From positions 124,001-188,000 of the forward strand of contig JADJXW010000001.1 of NCBI GenBank assembly GCA_016720075.1: 64,000 nt of DNA. Direction: 5' to 3'. This DNA comes from Pseudomonadota bacterium (lineage in GTDB: Bacteria > Pseudomonadota > Gammaproteobacteria > Steroidobacterales > Steroidobacteraceae). Within the stretch, counting starts at the first letter, position 1. Each line of letters begins with the position of its first letter. The position numbers and the translations under genes are program-made. Below, in pieces: positions 36,104 to 44,635 of this stretch. The notes under the pieces were generated by a model. It saw only the letters and a program-made list of their open reading frames with translations, made no database searches and was not told the origin of the DNA.

Positions 36104-36505
36104 ATGAGTCTCGCAAGTGAGTTCAAGGAATTCGCGATGAAGGGCAACGTCGTCGATCTGGCGATCGGTGTCATCATCGGTGGCGCGTTCGGCAAGATCG
36201 TCTCGTCGCTGGTCGGCGACGTGATCATGCCGGTCATCGGCAAGCTGGTCGGCGGCGTCAACTTCAGCGACCTGGCAGTGAAGCTGGGCGTGGATCCGGC
36301 GGGCAAGGACGTGCTGGTCAAGTACGGCTCCTTCGTGCAGACCGTGTTCGACTTCGTCATCGTCGCGTTCGTGATCTTCATGGCCATCAAGGCCATGAAC
36401 CGGCTGAAGAAGCCGGCGCCCGCAGCAGCCGACGCCGCTCCGCCTCCTCCGCCTCGCAACGAAGTGCTGCTCGAGGAAATCCGCAACCTGCTCGCCAAGC
36501 GCTGA
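36104..36505 (+). CDS. mscL: Large-conductance mechanosensitive channel MscL
   Basis: A 133-residue MscL, the pentameric emergency valve that opens when hypo-osmotic stress stretches the inner membrane. It shows the N-terminal helix EFKEFAMKGNVVDLAIGVIIGGAF-like sequence with its glycine zipper, a periplasmic loop, the second helix (FDFVIVAFVIFMAIKAMNRL) and a charged C-terminal bundle (VLLEEIRNLLAKR). A Pro/Ala stretch before the bundle is slightly longer than in E. coli. Neighbouring genes encode an OmpA protein, a LysM protein and a lipoprotein, suggesting an osmotic or envelope stress group. Confidence 0.97.
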   Translation: MSLASEFKEFAMKGNVVDLAIGVIIGGAFGKIVSSLVGDVIMPVIGKLVGGVNFSDLAVKLGVDPAGKDVLVKYGSFVQTVFDFVIVAFVIFMAIKAMNRLKKPAPAAADAAPPPPPRNEVLLEEIRNLLAKR

Positions 36506-36521
36506 ACTGGAGAACACGATA

Positions 36522-37631
36522 ATGAAGAAGATTCTTGCAACCGGCGGCCTGGCGATGTTCGCTATGGGCGCCATCGCCGCCGACAACCCGGGCTGGTACC
36601 TGACACCCAAGCTCGGCTACACGATCACCGACAATGACCGCCGTGCCGATGATGCGCCGGCCTTCGGCCTGGGCATTGGCCGGTATCTGAACGACCGCTG
36701 GGCGTTCGAGCTCAGCGGCCTCGCGGGCGACCATGATCGCTCGCCGAGCGGCGATCTGGATCTGACGTCCCTGTCGGTAGACGTGCTGCGCCAGTTCAAT
36801 ACGGGTAGCCACGTGTCTCCCTATCTGACTGCCGGCATTGGCAACCTGAAGAACGAAGTGAGCCCGGGTTCCACCCGCGATGATTTCATGTGGCAGGCGG
36901 GCGCGGGTCTGATGATTCGCGCGTGGGAAAATTCGGCGGGCACCTCGAGCTTCAGCATCCGCCCCGAGGCGAAGTTGCGCTGGGATGATGCCGGTCGCGC
37001 GGGCAAGCTCAAGGATGTGCTGCTCGGCATCGGGTTCCAGTTCGGTTTCGGCGGATCGAAGGCGGTTGCCGCAGCGCCGGTCGTGGCTGCGCCTGCGCCT
37101 GCGCCGGCGCCGGCCCCCGTGGTGGTGGCGCCGCCGCCCGTGGTTGTCGCGCCGCCCCGTCCGGTGGATTCGGATCGCGATGGTGTGTTCGACGACAAGG
37201 ACCAGTGCCCTGGCACGCCCAGTGGCGCGGCGGTCGACGACGTCGGCTGCGTGCGCAAGGGCTCGATCACGCTGGGTGGCGTGAACTTCGAGAACAACTC
37301 GGCACGACTGCTGCCGGAGTCGCTCTCGGTTCTGGATACCGTCGCCGCCGACTTGAAGCGCTATCCGCGCCTGAAGGTCGAGGTGCAGGGCCACACGGAC
37401 AGCATTGGATCAGACGCCTACAATCAGAGGCTCTCACAGAGCCGCGCCGAATCCGTGCGTGACCGCCTGATCACTCAGGGCGTGGATGCAGCGCAGCTTG
37501 CCGCCAAGGGCTATGGCGAGGCGCAGCCGGTGACGACCAATGCAACGCCCGAAGGTCGCTCGCAGAACCGTCGTGTCGCAATGGCAGTCCTGGAGAATCC
37601 GGGCGACGTGGAAGTCAAACAGGGTCGGTAA
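36522..37631 (+). CDS. OmpA-family outer-membrane protein
   Basis: A 369-residue OmpA-type protein tying the outer membrane to peptidoglycan. It has a signal peptide, an eight-stranded barrel (GWYLTPKLGYTITDND to LKDVLLGIGFQFGFG), and an Ala/Pro/Val linker near residues 185-215. A thrombospondin-like calcium motif follows (DSDRDGVFDDKDQCPGTP with a second cysteine), then the peptidoglycan-binding domain (VEVQGHTDSIGSDAYNQRLS, SRAESVRDRLI, KGYGEAQPV). It begins 17 bases after mscL with an obvious ribosome binding site. Family length is normal. Confidence 0.93.
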   Translation: MKKILATGGLAMFAMGAIAADNPGWYLTPKLGYTITDNDRRADDAPAFGLGIGRYLNDRWAFELSGLAGDHDRSPSGDLDLTSLSVDVLRQFNTGSHVSPYLTAGIGNLKNEVSPGSTRDDFMWQAGAGLMIRAWENSAGTSSFSIRPEAKLRWDDAGRAGKLKDVLLGIGFQFGFGGSKAVAAAPVVAAPAPAPAPAPVVVAPPPVVVAPPRPVDSDRDGVFDDKDQCPGTPSGAAVDDVGCVRKGSITLGGVNFENNSARLLPESLSVLDTVAADLKRYPRLKVEVQGHTDSIGSDAYNQRLSQSRAESVRDRLITQGVDAAQLAAKGYGEAQPVTTNATPEGRSQNRRVAMAVLENPGDVEVKQGR

Positions 37632-37649
37632 TCCGATCAGGTGAATCCC

Positions 37650-37850
37650 ATGAGCGAACAGGAAAAAACACCGGCCAAGGACAATCCCTATGCCCAGTTT
37701 CACGTCGTGAAGAAGGGCGAAACGCTGTCGAAGATCGCGGAGGAGCACTACGGCGACAAGATGCTGTACCCCAAGATCTTCAACGCGAACCGGGATGTGC
37801 TCGCGGATCCGGACAAGATCAAGCCCGGCCAGAAACTGCTGATTCCCTGA
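37650..37850 (+). CDS. Small LysM-domain protein
   Basis: A 66-residue protein that is almost entirely one LysM peptidoglycan-binding module (YAQFHVVKKGETLSKIAEEH with YPKIFNANRDVL and IKPGQKLLIP). It has no signal peptide, like the E. coli LysM protein YgaU/Kbp but without the BON domain of that protein. ATG 37650 with an AGGTGA site is preferred over GTG 37641. It probably belongs to the same transcript as ompA upstream and the lipoprotein downstream. Confidence 0.85.
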   Translation: MSEQEKTPAKDNPYAQFHVVKKGETLSKIAEEHYGDKMLYPKIFNANRDVLADPDKIKPGQKLLIP

Positions 37851-37876
37851 AACAACCTATCTAGTGGAGTAGTTCA

Positions 37877-38467
37877 ATGTCGATCAAACGAATCATGGGC
37901 GGTGCGCTGGTTGCATCGCTGCTGGTGCTCGCGGCCTGCGCGGGTCAGAAGGGTCCTGCAACCACGGCAATGACCGCCGCGGAAAGCGCGCTGGCCACCA
38001 TCAAGGACGACGCGGCCAAGTACCTCCCCGAGGAGCTCAAGGGTACCGAGGGCACGCTCGCCTCGCTGAAGAACAGCCTCGAGAAGGGTGACTACAAGGC
38101 CGTGCTGGCCGGCGCTCCGGCGCTGATGAGCAACCTGGATTCGCTGAAGACGCAGGTTGGCGCCAAGCTCGAAGAGGCGAAGGCCGCGACGGCCGAGTGG
38201 GCGGGCTACGCCACCGATCTGCCGAAGATGGTCGAGGCCATCCAGAGCCGCGTCACGACCCTGTCCTCGTCGAAGAAGCTGCCCAAGGGCCTCGATGCGG
38301 CGGCAGTCGACACCGCGAAGAGCGGCCTTGCCAGCATGCAGTCCACCTGGGCTGACGCCTCTGCCGCCTTTACCGGTGGCAATGCCATCGACGCCGTCGC
38401 CAAGGCCAAGGCGGTCAAGGCCAAGGGCGAGGAAGTGCTCAAGCTGCTGGGCATGAGCGCGGGCTGA
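37877..38467 (+). CDS. Helical lipoprotein of unknown function
   Basis: A 196-residue lipoprotein with lipobox LAAC (acylated Cys21). The mature part is rich in Ala and Lys and predicted fully helical (TAAESALATIKDDAAKYL; LASLKNSLEKGDYKAVLAG; AIQSRVTTLSSSKKLPKGLD). It resembles other uncharacterised lipoproteins of coiled-coil type. Placement at the end of the mscL-ompA-LysM series before a strong terminator suggests a shared envelope role. No enzymatic motif is visible. Confidence 0.72.
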   Translation: MSIKRIMGGALVASLLVLAACAGQKGPATTAMTAAESALATIKDDAAKYLPEELKGTEGTLASLKNSLEKGDYKAVLAGAPALMSNLDSLKTQVGAKLEEAKAATAEWAGYATDLPKMVEAIQSRVTTLSSSKKLPKGLDAAAVDTAKSGLASMQSTWADASAAFTGGNAIDAVAKAKAVKAKGEEVLKLLGMSAG

Positions 38468-38477
38468 TTACCCCCAG

Positions 38478-38518
38478 ACCGGGCGGGAAGGGCCCGCGCC
38501 TTCCCGTCCGGTTTTTTT
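38478..38518 (+). terminator. Strong rho-independent terminator
   Basis: A 14-pair stem with one G-T pair (ACCGGGCGGGAAGG against CCTTCCCGTCCGGT) and a seven-base loop is followed by a run of seven T. It closes the envelope gene cluster that begins at or before 36104. Confidence 0.95.
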
Positions 38519-38578
38519 GCCTGTGCCACCGGCGAGCGAACGGTGGCATGATCGGCGACTCACTGAAGGAGAACGCCG

Positions 38579-38983
38579 ATGAACACCCCCAGATTGTTGA
38601 TCGCCGCCATCGTGATGATGCTTGCCGGAGCAGCCGCTAATTCGGCAGACAAGCCCACCCGGGCAGAGAAGAACGAAGCCAAGCTGGCCGCAATGCTCAA
38701 GGACCGCACGGCGGGTGAGCCCGTGTCCTGCGTGCCGGCCCTGAAGAGCAACGGACTGCAGGTGATCGAAGGCGTGGCGATGGTCTATGACTCGGGCGAT
38801 GTCCTCTACGTGTCGCGACCCACGCACGCGAACATGCTGCGCGACGACGACATCATCGTGATCGAGCGCACCGGTGGCCAGCTGTGCAACACCGACATCA
38901 TTAGGACCATCGATCGCACGGGCGGCTTCCACACCGGCGTGGTGTTCCTCGGCAAGTTCGTGCCATACCGGAAGCAGCGCTGA
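38579..38983 (+). CDS. Secreted hypothetical protein
   Basis: A 134-residue exported protein with signal peptide ending GAAANSA. The mature part has two cysteines (VSCVPALKS; GQLCNTDI), probably disulfide-bonded, and a compact beta-rich pattern (VAMVYDSGDVLYVSRPTH; GVVFLGKFVPY). I do not recognise a named family. ATG 38579 has a GGAGAA site. It starts about 60 bases after the strong terminator, so it has its own promoter, and the next reading frame opens across its stop. Confidence 0.6.
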   Translation: MNTPRLLIAAIVMMLAGAAANSADKPTRAEKNEAKLAAMLKDRTAGEPVSCVPALKSNGLQVIEGVAMVYDSGDVLYVSRPTHANMLRDDDIIVIERTGGQLCNTDIIRTIDRTGGFHTGVVFLGKFVPYRKQR

Positions 38984-39105
38984 GCCTGCAGCCCGGCCAG
39001 CGGCCTTACCGACTCAAGACCGCAGACGAACTCAGGGCGACATTCCAGCGCGCGCTCGCGGATGCCGATGGCGCAGCGGGCGCGCACTGCATCCACGAGC
39101 GCTGG

Positions 39106-39540
39106 ATGCGCGGCGAGTTCGCCGCGCAGATCGAAGCCGACCTTGAGCTGCTGTGGAAAAGCGCAGGCCCCACCATTCCCGACTGGCTGCCGATGCGCTA
39201 CGTGAGCTGGCTGCCGATTGCCTACGAGGTGGCTGCCCGCTTTACCTCGGCGCGCCGCGGCCGCACGAACGTGTATCTGATCCTGCTGGATTATTCAGAC
39301 CGTCGCGGCGATGACCATGGCGTATACGTTGGCATGAGTCGCTACTCACCCGCGCAGCGGTTCGACCAGCACAAGGCGGGCATCCGCGCCGCAGGCCCCG
39401 TGCTCAAGCGAGGTCTCGAAGTGCTCATGGGGCCGGTGCTGCACCTGCAGAAGATCACGCGCGGTGAGGCCGCGCGGATCGAAGCCGGCCTGGCCGGCGC
39501 GCTGGGTGATGCCGGCATTCATGTGGAAGGCGGACACTGA
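39106..39540 (+). CDS. GIY-YIG-like nuclease domain protein, start uncertain
   Basis: At least 144 residues with a GIY-YIG-like core in the second half (TNVYLILLDYSDRR, HGVYVGMSRYSPAQRFDQHKAG, then ARIEAGLAGAL). GIY-YIG proteins cut DNA or RNA, and stand-alone forms are often of unknown target. The ATG at 39106 is the first usual start. However, protein-like sequence (PYRLKTADELRATFQRALADADGA in part) continues in frame back to about 38983, immediately after the preceding stop, without ATG, GTG or TTG. A CTG start or a lost base there is possible. Confidence 0.6.
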   Translation: MRGEFAAQIEADLELLWKSAGPTIPDWLPMRYVSWLPIAYEVAARFTSARRGRTNVYLILLDYSDRRGDDHGVYVGMSRYSPAQRFDQHKAGIRAAGPVLKRGLEVLMGPVLHLQKITRGEAARIEAGLAGALGDAGIHVEGGH

Positions 39541-39544
39541 GGAT

Positions 39545-40006
39545 TCAGGGCGCGGTGCGCTGGAACTTCAGCGTCTCTTCCACGACCTTGCCTTCCTGGC
39601 GCAGCTTCAGTGTCATCGTCAATGTATCCGCGCCAGTGCGTTCGATCGTCAGCGCGGAGAACACCAGCTTGTCCTTGCTGGCCGATACCGGCGAGAACGT
39701 GGTCCAGGCGTCCTTGTCTTCCCAGGCCGTATGGTCGGGATTGAAATGCTTCAACCGCATGCGCACGCCGCCTTCGACCACGTCCAGCAGGATGAACTCG
39801 TAGAACACCGGCTTGCCGTCCTGCACCAGCCGGAAGTGGCCGACCATCTGGCCGCCCGCGGGTGGCGACCAGACTTCCTCGAGCTGCCCTCCAAGTCCGG
39901 AACCCGTCCATCGGCCCGCCAGCCAGGCGGCATCCTCGATGGTGGCCGAATGGGCGACGCCAGACAGAAGGAAGAGGGCCAGGGCGGCGAGGCAGCGCTT
40001 GCGCAT
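39545..40006 (-). CDS. DUF6265 secreted protein
   Basis: A 153-residue exported protein with signal peptide ending GVAHS and the DUF6265 pattern: DAAWLAGRWTGSGLGGQLEEVW, PPAGGQMVGHFRLV, FYEFILLDVVEGGVRMRLKHF. The fold is probably a lipocalin-like barrel; ligand unknown. It converges on the GIY-YIG gene with four bases between stops and is divergent from the glutathione transferase gene at 40109. Intact and normal in length. Confidence 0.8.
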   Translation of the reverse strand: MRKRCLAALALFLLSGVAHSATIEDAAWLAGRWTGSGLGGQLEEVWSPPAGGQMVGHFRLVQDGKPVFYEFILLDVVEGGVRMRLKHFNPDHTAWEDKDAWTTFSPVSASKDKLVFSALTIERTGADTLTMTLKLRQEGKVVEETLKFQRTAP

Positions 40007-40108
40007 GGGGCATACCAGATGATTCAGGGTAAGGCCTGTTTACGCGGCGATCTGGATGTCGTCAACCGCAAATGAATATCAATCGTTACACTGCCCCGCG
40101 AGGTGCAC

Positions 40109-40783
40109 ATGAAGCTCGAACTCTATTTCTCTCCCGGCTCCTGCCCGCGCGTTTCGATGATCGCGCTGGAGGAAACAGGCGCGTCCTTCGAGACGCATCT
40201 GGTCGCGTTCATGGCCGGCGATCATCGCAAGCCCGAGTTCCTGGCGCGCAATCCCTCGGGCAAGGTGCCGGTGCTGATGGTGGACGGGCAGCCCATCGTC
40301 CAGACGGTCGCCATCCTCGGATTCCTCGACGAATCCTTTCCGGACGCGAAGCTGTTTCCCGCGCGAAGTACCCCCCTTGCGCGGGCGCAGTTTCTCGGCG
40401 ACCTGGTCTCTTTCAGCGCTGATCTTCATCCCATCGTCACCCGCATCGCCTTTCCGCAGATCATGATCGATCACGCGGAAGGCGCCACCGCGCTGCGCGC
40501 GAAGGCGCACGAGATGATGGCCTTCCAGCTGAACAGATTCGAATTGCGTCTGCAGCATCAGCCGTGGCTTGCCGGCCAGCAGTGGTCCGTGCTCGATGCC
40601 TACCTGCACTGGGTGTGGTTCCGGATCACCGGTGCCGGTTTCGATTCCGCGCCATTCCCCCACATTTCGGCGCACTACGCTCGAACCCTGGAACGACCCT
40701 CCGTGCAGCGTGCCCAGGCGCGAGAGGCCGAAGCCGTGCGGGATCTCGAGAGCAGGGGATTGATGCCCCGACCCAGGGCCTGA
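40109..40783 (+). CDS. Glutathione S-transferase family protein
   Basis: A 224-residue glutathione S-transferase. The thioredoxin-like N-terminal domain (LELYFSPGSCPRVSMIALEETG, NPSGKVPVLMVDGQPIVQTVAIL) holds the likely catalytic Ser/Cys in SPGSCP, as in beta-class enzymes. An all-helical domain follows (LLAGQQ-like PWLAGQQWSVLDAYL). It conjugates or reduces electrophilic compounds with glutathione. ATG 40109 has a GAGG site, and a TACACT hexamer lies 22 bases upstream. The gene ends three bases before the MFS transporter start, so the pair is probably a detoxification operon. Confidence 0.85.
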   Translation: MKLELYFSPGSCPRVSMIALEETGASFETHLVAFMAGDHRKPEFLARNPSGKVPVLMVDGQPIVQTVAILGFLDESFPDAKLFPARSTPLARAQFLGDLVSFSADLHPIVTRIAFPQIMIDHAEGATALRAKAHEMMAFQLNRFELRLQHQPWLAGQQWSVLDAYLHWVWFRITGAGFDSAPFPHISAHYARTLERPSVQRAQAREAEAVRDLESRGLMPRPRA

Positions 40784-40786
40784 TCC

Positions 40787-42013
40787 ATGGGCAAGCGTAC
40801 TCCCGCCATCGGCTTCATCTTCGTCACGCTGCTGATCGACGTCATTGGCTTCGGCATCATCATTCCGGTGATGCCGAACCTGATCCAGTCGATGACGGGC
40901 GGCAGCATCAGTGATGCGGCCCAGACCGGGGGCTGGCTGCTGGCGGCCTATGCCATCACGCAGTTCCTGTGCGCGCCGATCGTGGGTGGCCTCAGCGACC
41001 GTTTCGGCCGCCGGCCGGTTCTGCTCGCCGCGCTGTTCGGGTTCACGATCGACTACCTGTTCCTGGCCTTCGCACCCACCATTCTATGGCTGTTCGTGGG
41101 CCGCATCATCGCGGGCCTGATGGGCGCCAGCTTCACGACTGCCGGTGCCTATATCGCCGACGTCAGCACCGACGAGAATCGCGCCCAGAACTTCGGCCTG
41201 ATGGGCGCCACCTTCGGCCTGGGATTCATCATCGGACCGCTGATCGGTGGTGTGCTGGGCGACCTCGGGCCGCGCGTGCCGTTCCTGGTCACCGCGGGCC
41301 TCACGGCGCTGAACTTCATCTATGGCCTGCTGGTGCTCCCCGAATCGCTGAAGCCCGAGAACCGCCGCAGCTTCGAATGGAAGCGCGCCAACCCGCTCGG
41401 CACGATGATCAGCGTGATGCGCTACAGGGGCGTGGCCGGCCTGTTCGCGGCGCTGGCGATGCTGAGCGTGGCCGCGCACGCGGTGCAGAGCAACTGGTCC
41501 TACTACGTGATCGAGAAGTTCCAGTGGACGCCAACGCTGATCGGCATGTCGCTGGCGGTCGTCGGCTTCGTGTTCGCGGGCGTGCAGGGCGGGCTGATAC
41601 GCGTGGTCATTCCCAGGCTCGGGCAGAAGCGCACCGCGTATCTCGGCCTGCTGCTGTATTCGGTCGGGTTCATGCTCTACGCGTTCGCCACGCAAAGCTG
41701 GATGATGTACGCGATCACGGTGGTGTACTGCCTGGGTGGCATCGCCGGACCCGCACTGCAGAGCATCATGTCGGCAGAGATTCCGCCCAATGCCCAGGGC
41801 GAGCTGCAGGCGGCCTTCACCGGGCTGATGAGCATCTGTTCGGTGTTCGGGCCGTTGCTGATGAACAGCATCTTTGCCTACTTCGTCAGCCAGGATGCGC
41901 CGGTATATTTTCCAGGTGCCGCAATGCTGCTCGGCGGATTGATGACGCTGGTGAGCTGCTGGATGTGTTACCAGACACTCAAGGCGCATCCGATTCCGGT
42001 GCGCGCACTCTAG
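40787..42013 (+). CDS. TetA-like MFS efflux transporter
   Basis: A 408-residue proton-driven transporter with about twelve membrane helices. It has the drug:H+ antiporter signatures: DVIGFGIIIPVMPNL in helix 1, GGLSDRFGRRPVLL (motif A) in loop 2-3, and the motif C-like GLGFIIGPLIGGVLGDLG in helix 5. The closest family is TetA/TCR-type multidrug exporters. Substrates cannot be read from sequence, so tetracycline resistance should not be assumed. It follows the glutathione transferase gene by three bases and may export conjugates (inference). Confidence 0.88.
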   Translation: MGKRTPAIGFIFVTLLIDVIGFGIIIPVMPNLIQSMTGGSISDAAQTGGWLLAAYAITQFLCAPIVGGLSDRFGRRPVLLAALFGFTIDYLFLAFAPTILWLFVGRIIAGLMGASFTTAGAYIADVSTDENRAQNFGLMGATFGLGFIIGPLIGGVLGDLGPRVPFLVTAGLTALNFIYGLLVLPESLKPENRRSFEWKRANPLGTMISVMRYRGVAGLFAALAMLSVAAHAVQSNWSYYVIEKFQWTPTLIGMSLAVVGFVFAGVQGGLIRVVIPRLGQKRTAYLGLLLYSVGFMLYAFATQSWMMYAITVVYCLGGIAGPALQSIMSAEIPPNAQGELQAAFTGLMSICSVFGPLLMNSIFAYFVSQDAPVYFPGAAMLLGGLMTLVSCWMCYQTLKAHPIPVRAL

Positions 42014-42039
42014 CCCTGGCAGTTCTATCGACCAGCAGG

Positions 42040-42354
42040 CTATCGCTCCACGCGTGCCACGCGCGTCTTGAAGTGCGCATACCACTGTTTGCGTCCGGTT
42101 TCCTGCGCAACGCGGTGTTCCGCATGCGCCCGCCATGCTGCAATGGCCTCAAGCGATGACCAGTACGAAACCGTTATTCCGAATCCGCCCGCGTCGCGCG
42201 CGCTTTCCACACCCAGAAACCCCGGCTGTTTCGTCGCAAGCTCCACCATCCGATCCGCCATCGCGTCGTATCCGTGGTCGCCCTCGGTGCGCTGCGAGGT
42301 GAAGATCACTGCGAAGTACGGCGGTTCCGGTGTCCTGGCAAAGGCAGATTCCAT
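42040..42354 (-). CDS. Antibiotic biosynthesis monooxygenase-like (ABM) protein
   Basis: A 104-residue ABM-fold protein (YFAVIFTSQRTEGDHGYDAMA, QPGFLGVESARDAGGFGITVSYW, WRAHAEHRVAQETGRKQWY). These small dimers act as cofactor-free oxygenases or scavengers. It is the last of three minus-strand genes, ten bases after the hydrolase stop, facing the MFS gene. The divergent LysR regulator on the far side probably controls the unit. Confidence 0.82.
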   Translation of the reverse strand: MESAFARTPEPPYFAVIFTSQRTEGDHGYDAMADRMVELATKQPGFLGVESARDAGGFGITVSYWSSLEAIAAWRAHAEHRVAQETGRKQWYAHFKTRVARVER

Positions 42355-42363
42355 GAATTCTCC

Positions 42364-42921
42364 TCAGCTGCGCAGTTGTGCGAGCAGGTCAAACCCTTCC
42401 GCCCACGCCCCATGCCCGCTCGCGACGTTGATATGCCCTGCGTCTTCCAGGACTATCAGCGAAGCACCCCACGCTGAGGCGTACTCCCGCGCGCGTTCGA
42501 TTGTCACATAGGGATCGTTGGTGCTCGCCACCACGATGGATGGAAACGGCAGCCGCCCCAGCGGCACCGGTGCAAACCCCTCGGGCCCTGGCGGATAGTG
42601 GAGTCCCGTGGGATCACTCGGCGCGACCAGCAGCGCGCCACGCACGGCGGCGAACTGGCGCGCCGACTCAGGCTGCGTCTGAGTCGCTGCCACCCAGTGG
42701 GCCACCAGCGTGCAGCCGGTGCTGTGGCCGACGAGAACAACCGGCTCGGTGACTCGTGCTATAGCCTCCGCCAGCGTCGCTACCCACTCGGCGCGGTTGG
42801 GCGCATCCCACTCCTGCTGCGCAACCCGAACGCAGCCCGGATCACGATGCTCCCAGTGACTCTGCCAGTGTTCGGGACCGGAGTTGCCCAACCCTGGCAG
42901 GATCAAGACCGGCGAGCTCAT
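42364..42921 (-). CDS. RBBP9/YdeN-type serine hydrolase
   Basis: A 185-residue alpha/beta hydrolase of the RBBP9/YdeN family. It starts VLILPGLGNSGPEHWQSHWE, as is typical, with nucleophile elbow VGHSTGCTL and the late histidine in DAGHINVASGHG. Members are small serine hydrolases of uncertain substrate. The ATG at 42921 overlaps the stop of the upstream glutathione transferase (ATGA), so the two are co-translated. Sequence before it would extend the protein without family similarity. Confidence 0.87.
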   Translation of the reverse strand: MSSPVLILPGLGNSGPEHWQSHWEHRDPGCVRVAQQEWDAPNRAEWVATLAEAIARVTEPVVLVGHSTGCTLVAHWVAATQTQPESARQFAAVRGALLVAPSDPTGLHYPPGPEGFAPVPLGRLPFPSIVVASTNDPYVTIERAREYASAWGASLIVLEDAGHINVASGHGAWAEGFDLLAQLRS

Positions 42922-43541
42922 GTCGCTGCGCCCGTGCCCGGCACATCCAGCAACCGCACGTAGTCCGCCTGCGCGGCTACACGCGACAGCCACTCGCGCA
43001 CCCTGGGGTATGCGCCGAGCTCCAGTCCGCCATCAGGCGCCACATGTGTATACGCATACAACGCGATGTCCGCGATGCTGTACTTGTCGTCCACGAAGAA
43101 GCTGCGTGCAGCAAGATGCCCCTCCATCACCGCGAGCGCCGCGTGCCCCTTCTCGAGTCGCCCCGGCAACTCGGCGCGCCGTGGGTGATCCGCCGGAAGA
43201 TGCCGGCAGATGTAGCGGGGCGTCGCCACATAGGGTTCGTGGCTGTACTGCTCGAAGAACATCCACTGCAGCACCTGTGCGCGACCCTGCCTGGTTGCCG
43301 GCACGAAGCCCGACCCTTCGGCCAGGTACCAGAGAATGGCATTGGACTCAGCGAGGTGCGTGCCGTCGTCCAGGCGCAGCGTCGGAATCCGACCGTTCGC
43401 GTTGCGCGCCAGAAATTCCGCAGTTCGTGTCTCCCCTTTGTCGATGTCCACATTCGTCCAGCCGTAGGGAAGGTGCAGCTGCGCCAGCAGCAACCGCACT
43501 TTGTAGCCGTTGCCGGAATCGAGGTAATCGTAAAGGTGCAT
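42918..43541 (-). CDS. Glutathione S-transferase family protein (second)
   Basis: A 207-residue glutathione transferase distinct from the one at 40109. The N-terminal fold (LYDYLDSGNGYKVRLLLAQLHLPY, ARNANGRIPTLRLDDGTHLAESNAILWYL) has the conserved cis-proline and the E-S-N-A glutathione contact. The helical domain includes SIADIALYAYTHV with the N-capping aspartate. First gene of a three-gene operon, about 80 bases from the divergent LysR gene. Substrate unknown. Confidence 0.87.
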   Translation of the reverse strand: MHLYDYLDSGNGYKVRLLLAQLHLPYGWTNVDIDKGETRTAEFLARNANGRIPTLRLDDGTHLAESNAILWYLAEGSGFVPATRQGRAQVLQWMFFEQYSHEPYVATPRYICRHLPADHPRRAELPGRLEKGHAALAVMEGHLAARSFFVDDKYSIADIALYAYTHVAPDGGLELGAYPRVREWLSRVAAQADYVRLLDVPGTGAAT

Positions 43542-43619
43542 GCGGGCCAGTATCGACCGCCACTGGCCGGCGCGCCAAGAAGCAAGGTTTTCGGCTGAGG
43601 CTAAGATATTCTTGTGCTC

Positions 43620-44525
43620 ATGGCACGACGACTTCCCCCGCTCAACGCCCTGCGCGCCTTCGAGGCCTCGGCACGGCTCGGCAGCTTCGTCGCGGCGGCG
43701 GCCGAACTGCGCGTTTCCGCGGCCGCCGTCAGCCAGCAGGTGCGGCGCCTGGAGCAGTACCTGGATACACCCCTGTTCCAGCGCCTGGCGCGAGGCCTAG
43801 CGCTTACCGAGCAGGGTCGCGATTACCTGCCGGAACTCTCAGCCGGTTTCAACCTGCTCGGCGAGTCCACCGCGCGCGTGCGCGCCAAGCGGGCCGACGG
43901 CGTGCTCACGCTGACCACGCTCGCCGCGTTCGCCAATGGCTGGCTGCTGCCCCGTCTGCATCGGTTCCGTGAACGCGCGCCGCGCATCGATCTGGCGCTG
44001 CGCACCTCGAGGGAAATCATGGATTTCCGGCGCGACGCGCTGGATCTGGCGATCCGCTTCGCGCCGACGCCGGGGCGTGGTCTGCATGGCGAAGAACTGT
44101 GCTCCGAAGAGCTGTTTCCCGTCGCCAGTCCCCAGCTCTTCGGCGGCCGGCACATGCCCGATACGCTGGCGGCGCTGGCTGACTATCCGCTGCTGCACGA
44201 CACCGATGCCGGCAATGAACAGCCCTGGCTCGGCTGGCGTGGCTGGTTCGAGCGGGCGGGTTTGTCGACGGCCAACGTCGGCCGGGGCCCGCAGTTCAGT
44301 GATTCCATTGTGCTGATCGGCGCGGCGGTAGCGGGCCTGGGCATTGCGATCGGTCGTGGCCCGCATGTGGCGCCAATGCTGGCGCGGGGCCAGCTGGTGC
44401 GCGTGACGCAGGAGAGCTGGAAGTCACCGTGGAGATACTGGCTGACTGCCCCTGCGGCGCATTTCCGAAGGCCCGTGGTGCGCATCTTCGTGGACTGGGC
44501 GCTGGAGGAAGCGCGACAACCCTGA
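43620..44525 (+). CDS. LysR-family transcriptional regulator (GcvA-like)
   Basis: A 301-residue LysR regulator. The winged helix (LPPLNALRAFEASARLGSF, AAELRVSAAAVSQQVRRLEQ, LFQRLARGLALTEQG) closely follows the GcvA/AmpR branch. The remaining 210 residues form the periplasmic-binding-like effector domain (LDLAIRFAPTPG; PWLGWRGWF). ATG 43620 is preferred over GTG 43614. A TATTCT hexamer sits seven bases before it, again suggesting a short leader. By position it should regulate the divergent GST-hydrolase-ABM operon. Confidence 0.9.
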   Translation: MARRLPPLNALRAFEASARLGSFVAAAAELRVSAAAVSQQVRRLEQYLDTPLFQRLARGLALTEQGRDYLPELSAGFNLLGESTARVRAKRADGVLTLTTLAAFANGWLLPRLHRFRERAPRIDLALRTSREIMDFRRDALDLAIRFAPTPGRGLHGEELCSEELFPVASPQLFGGRHMPDTLAALADYPLLHDTDAGNEQPWLGWRGWFERAGLSTANVGRGPQFSDSIVLIGAAVAGLGIAIGRGPHVAPMLARGQLVRVTQESWKSPWRYWLTAPAAHFRRPVVRIFVDWALEEARQP

Positions 44526-44635
44526 ATCCATGGCCGTGCCGCACTAGACAATATCCTTTGGCAGTAATGATCTAGTAACGACTCCTGACAAGAATTCGAG
44601 CATCGGCCCGAATCTGAAGCACAAGGAGCCTACCA

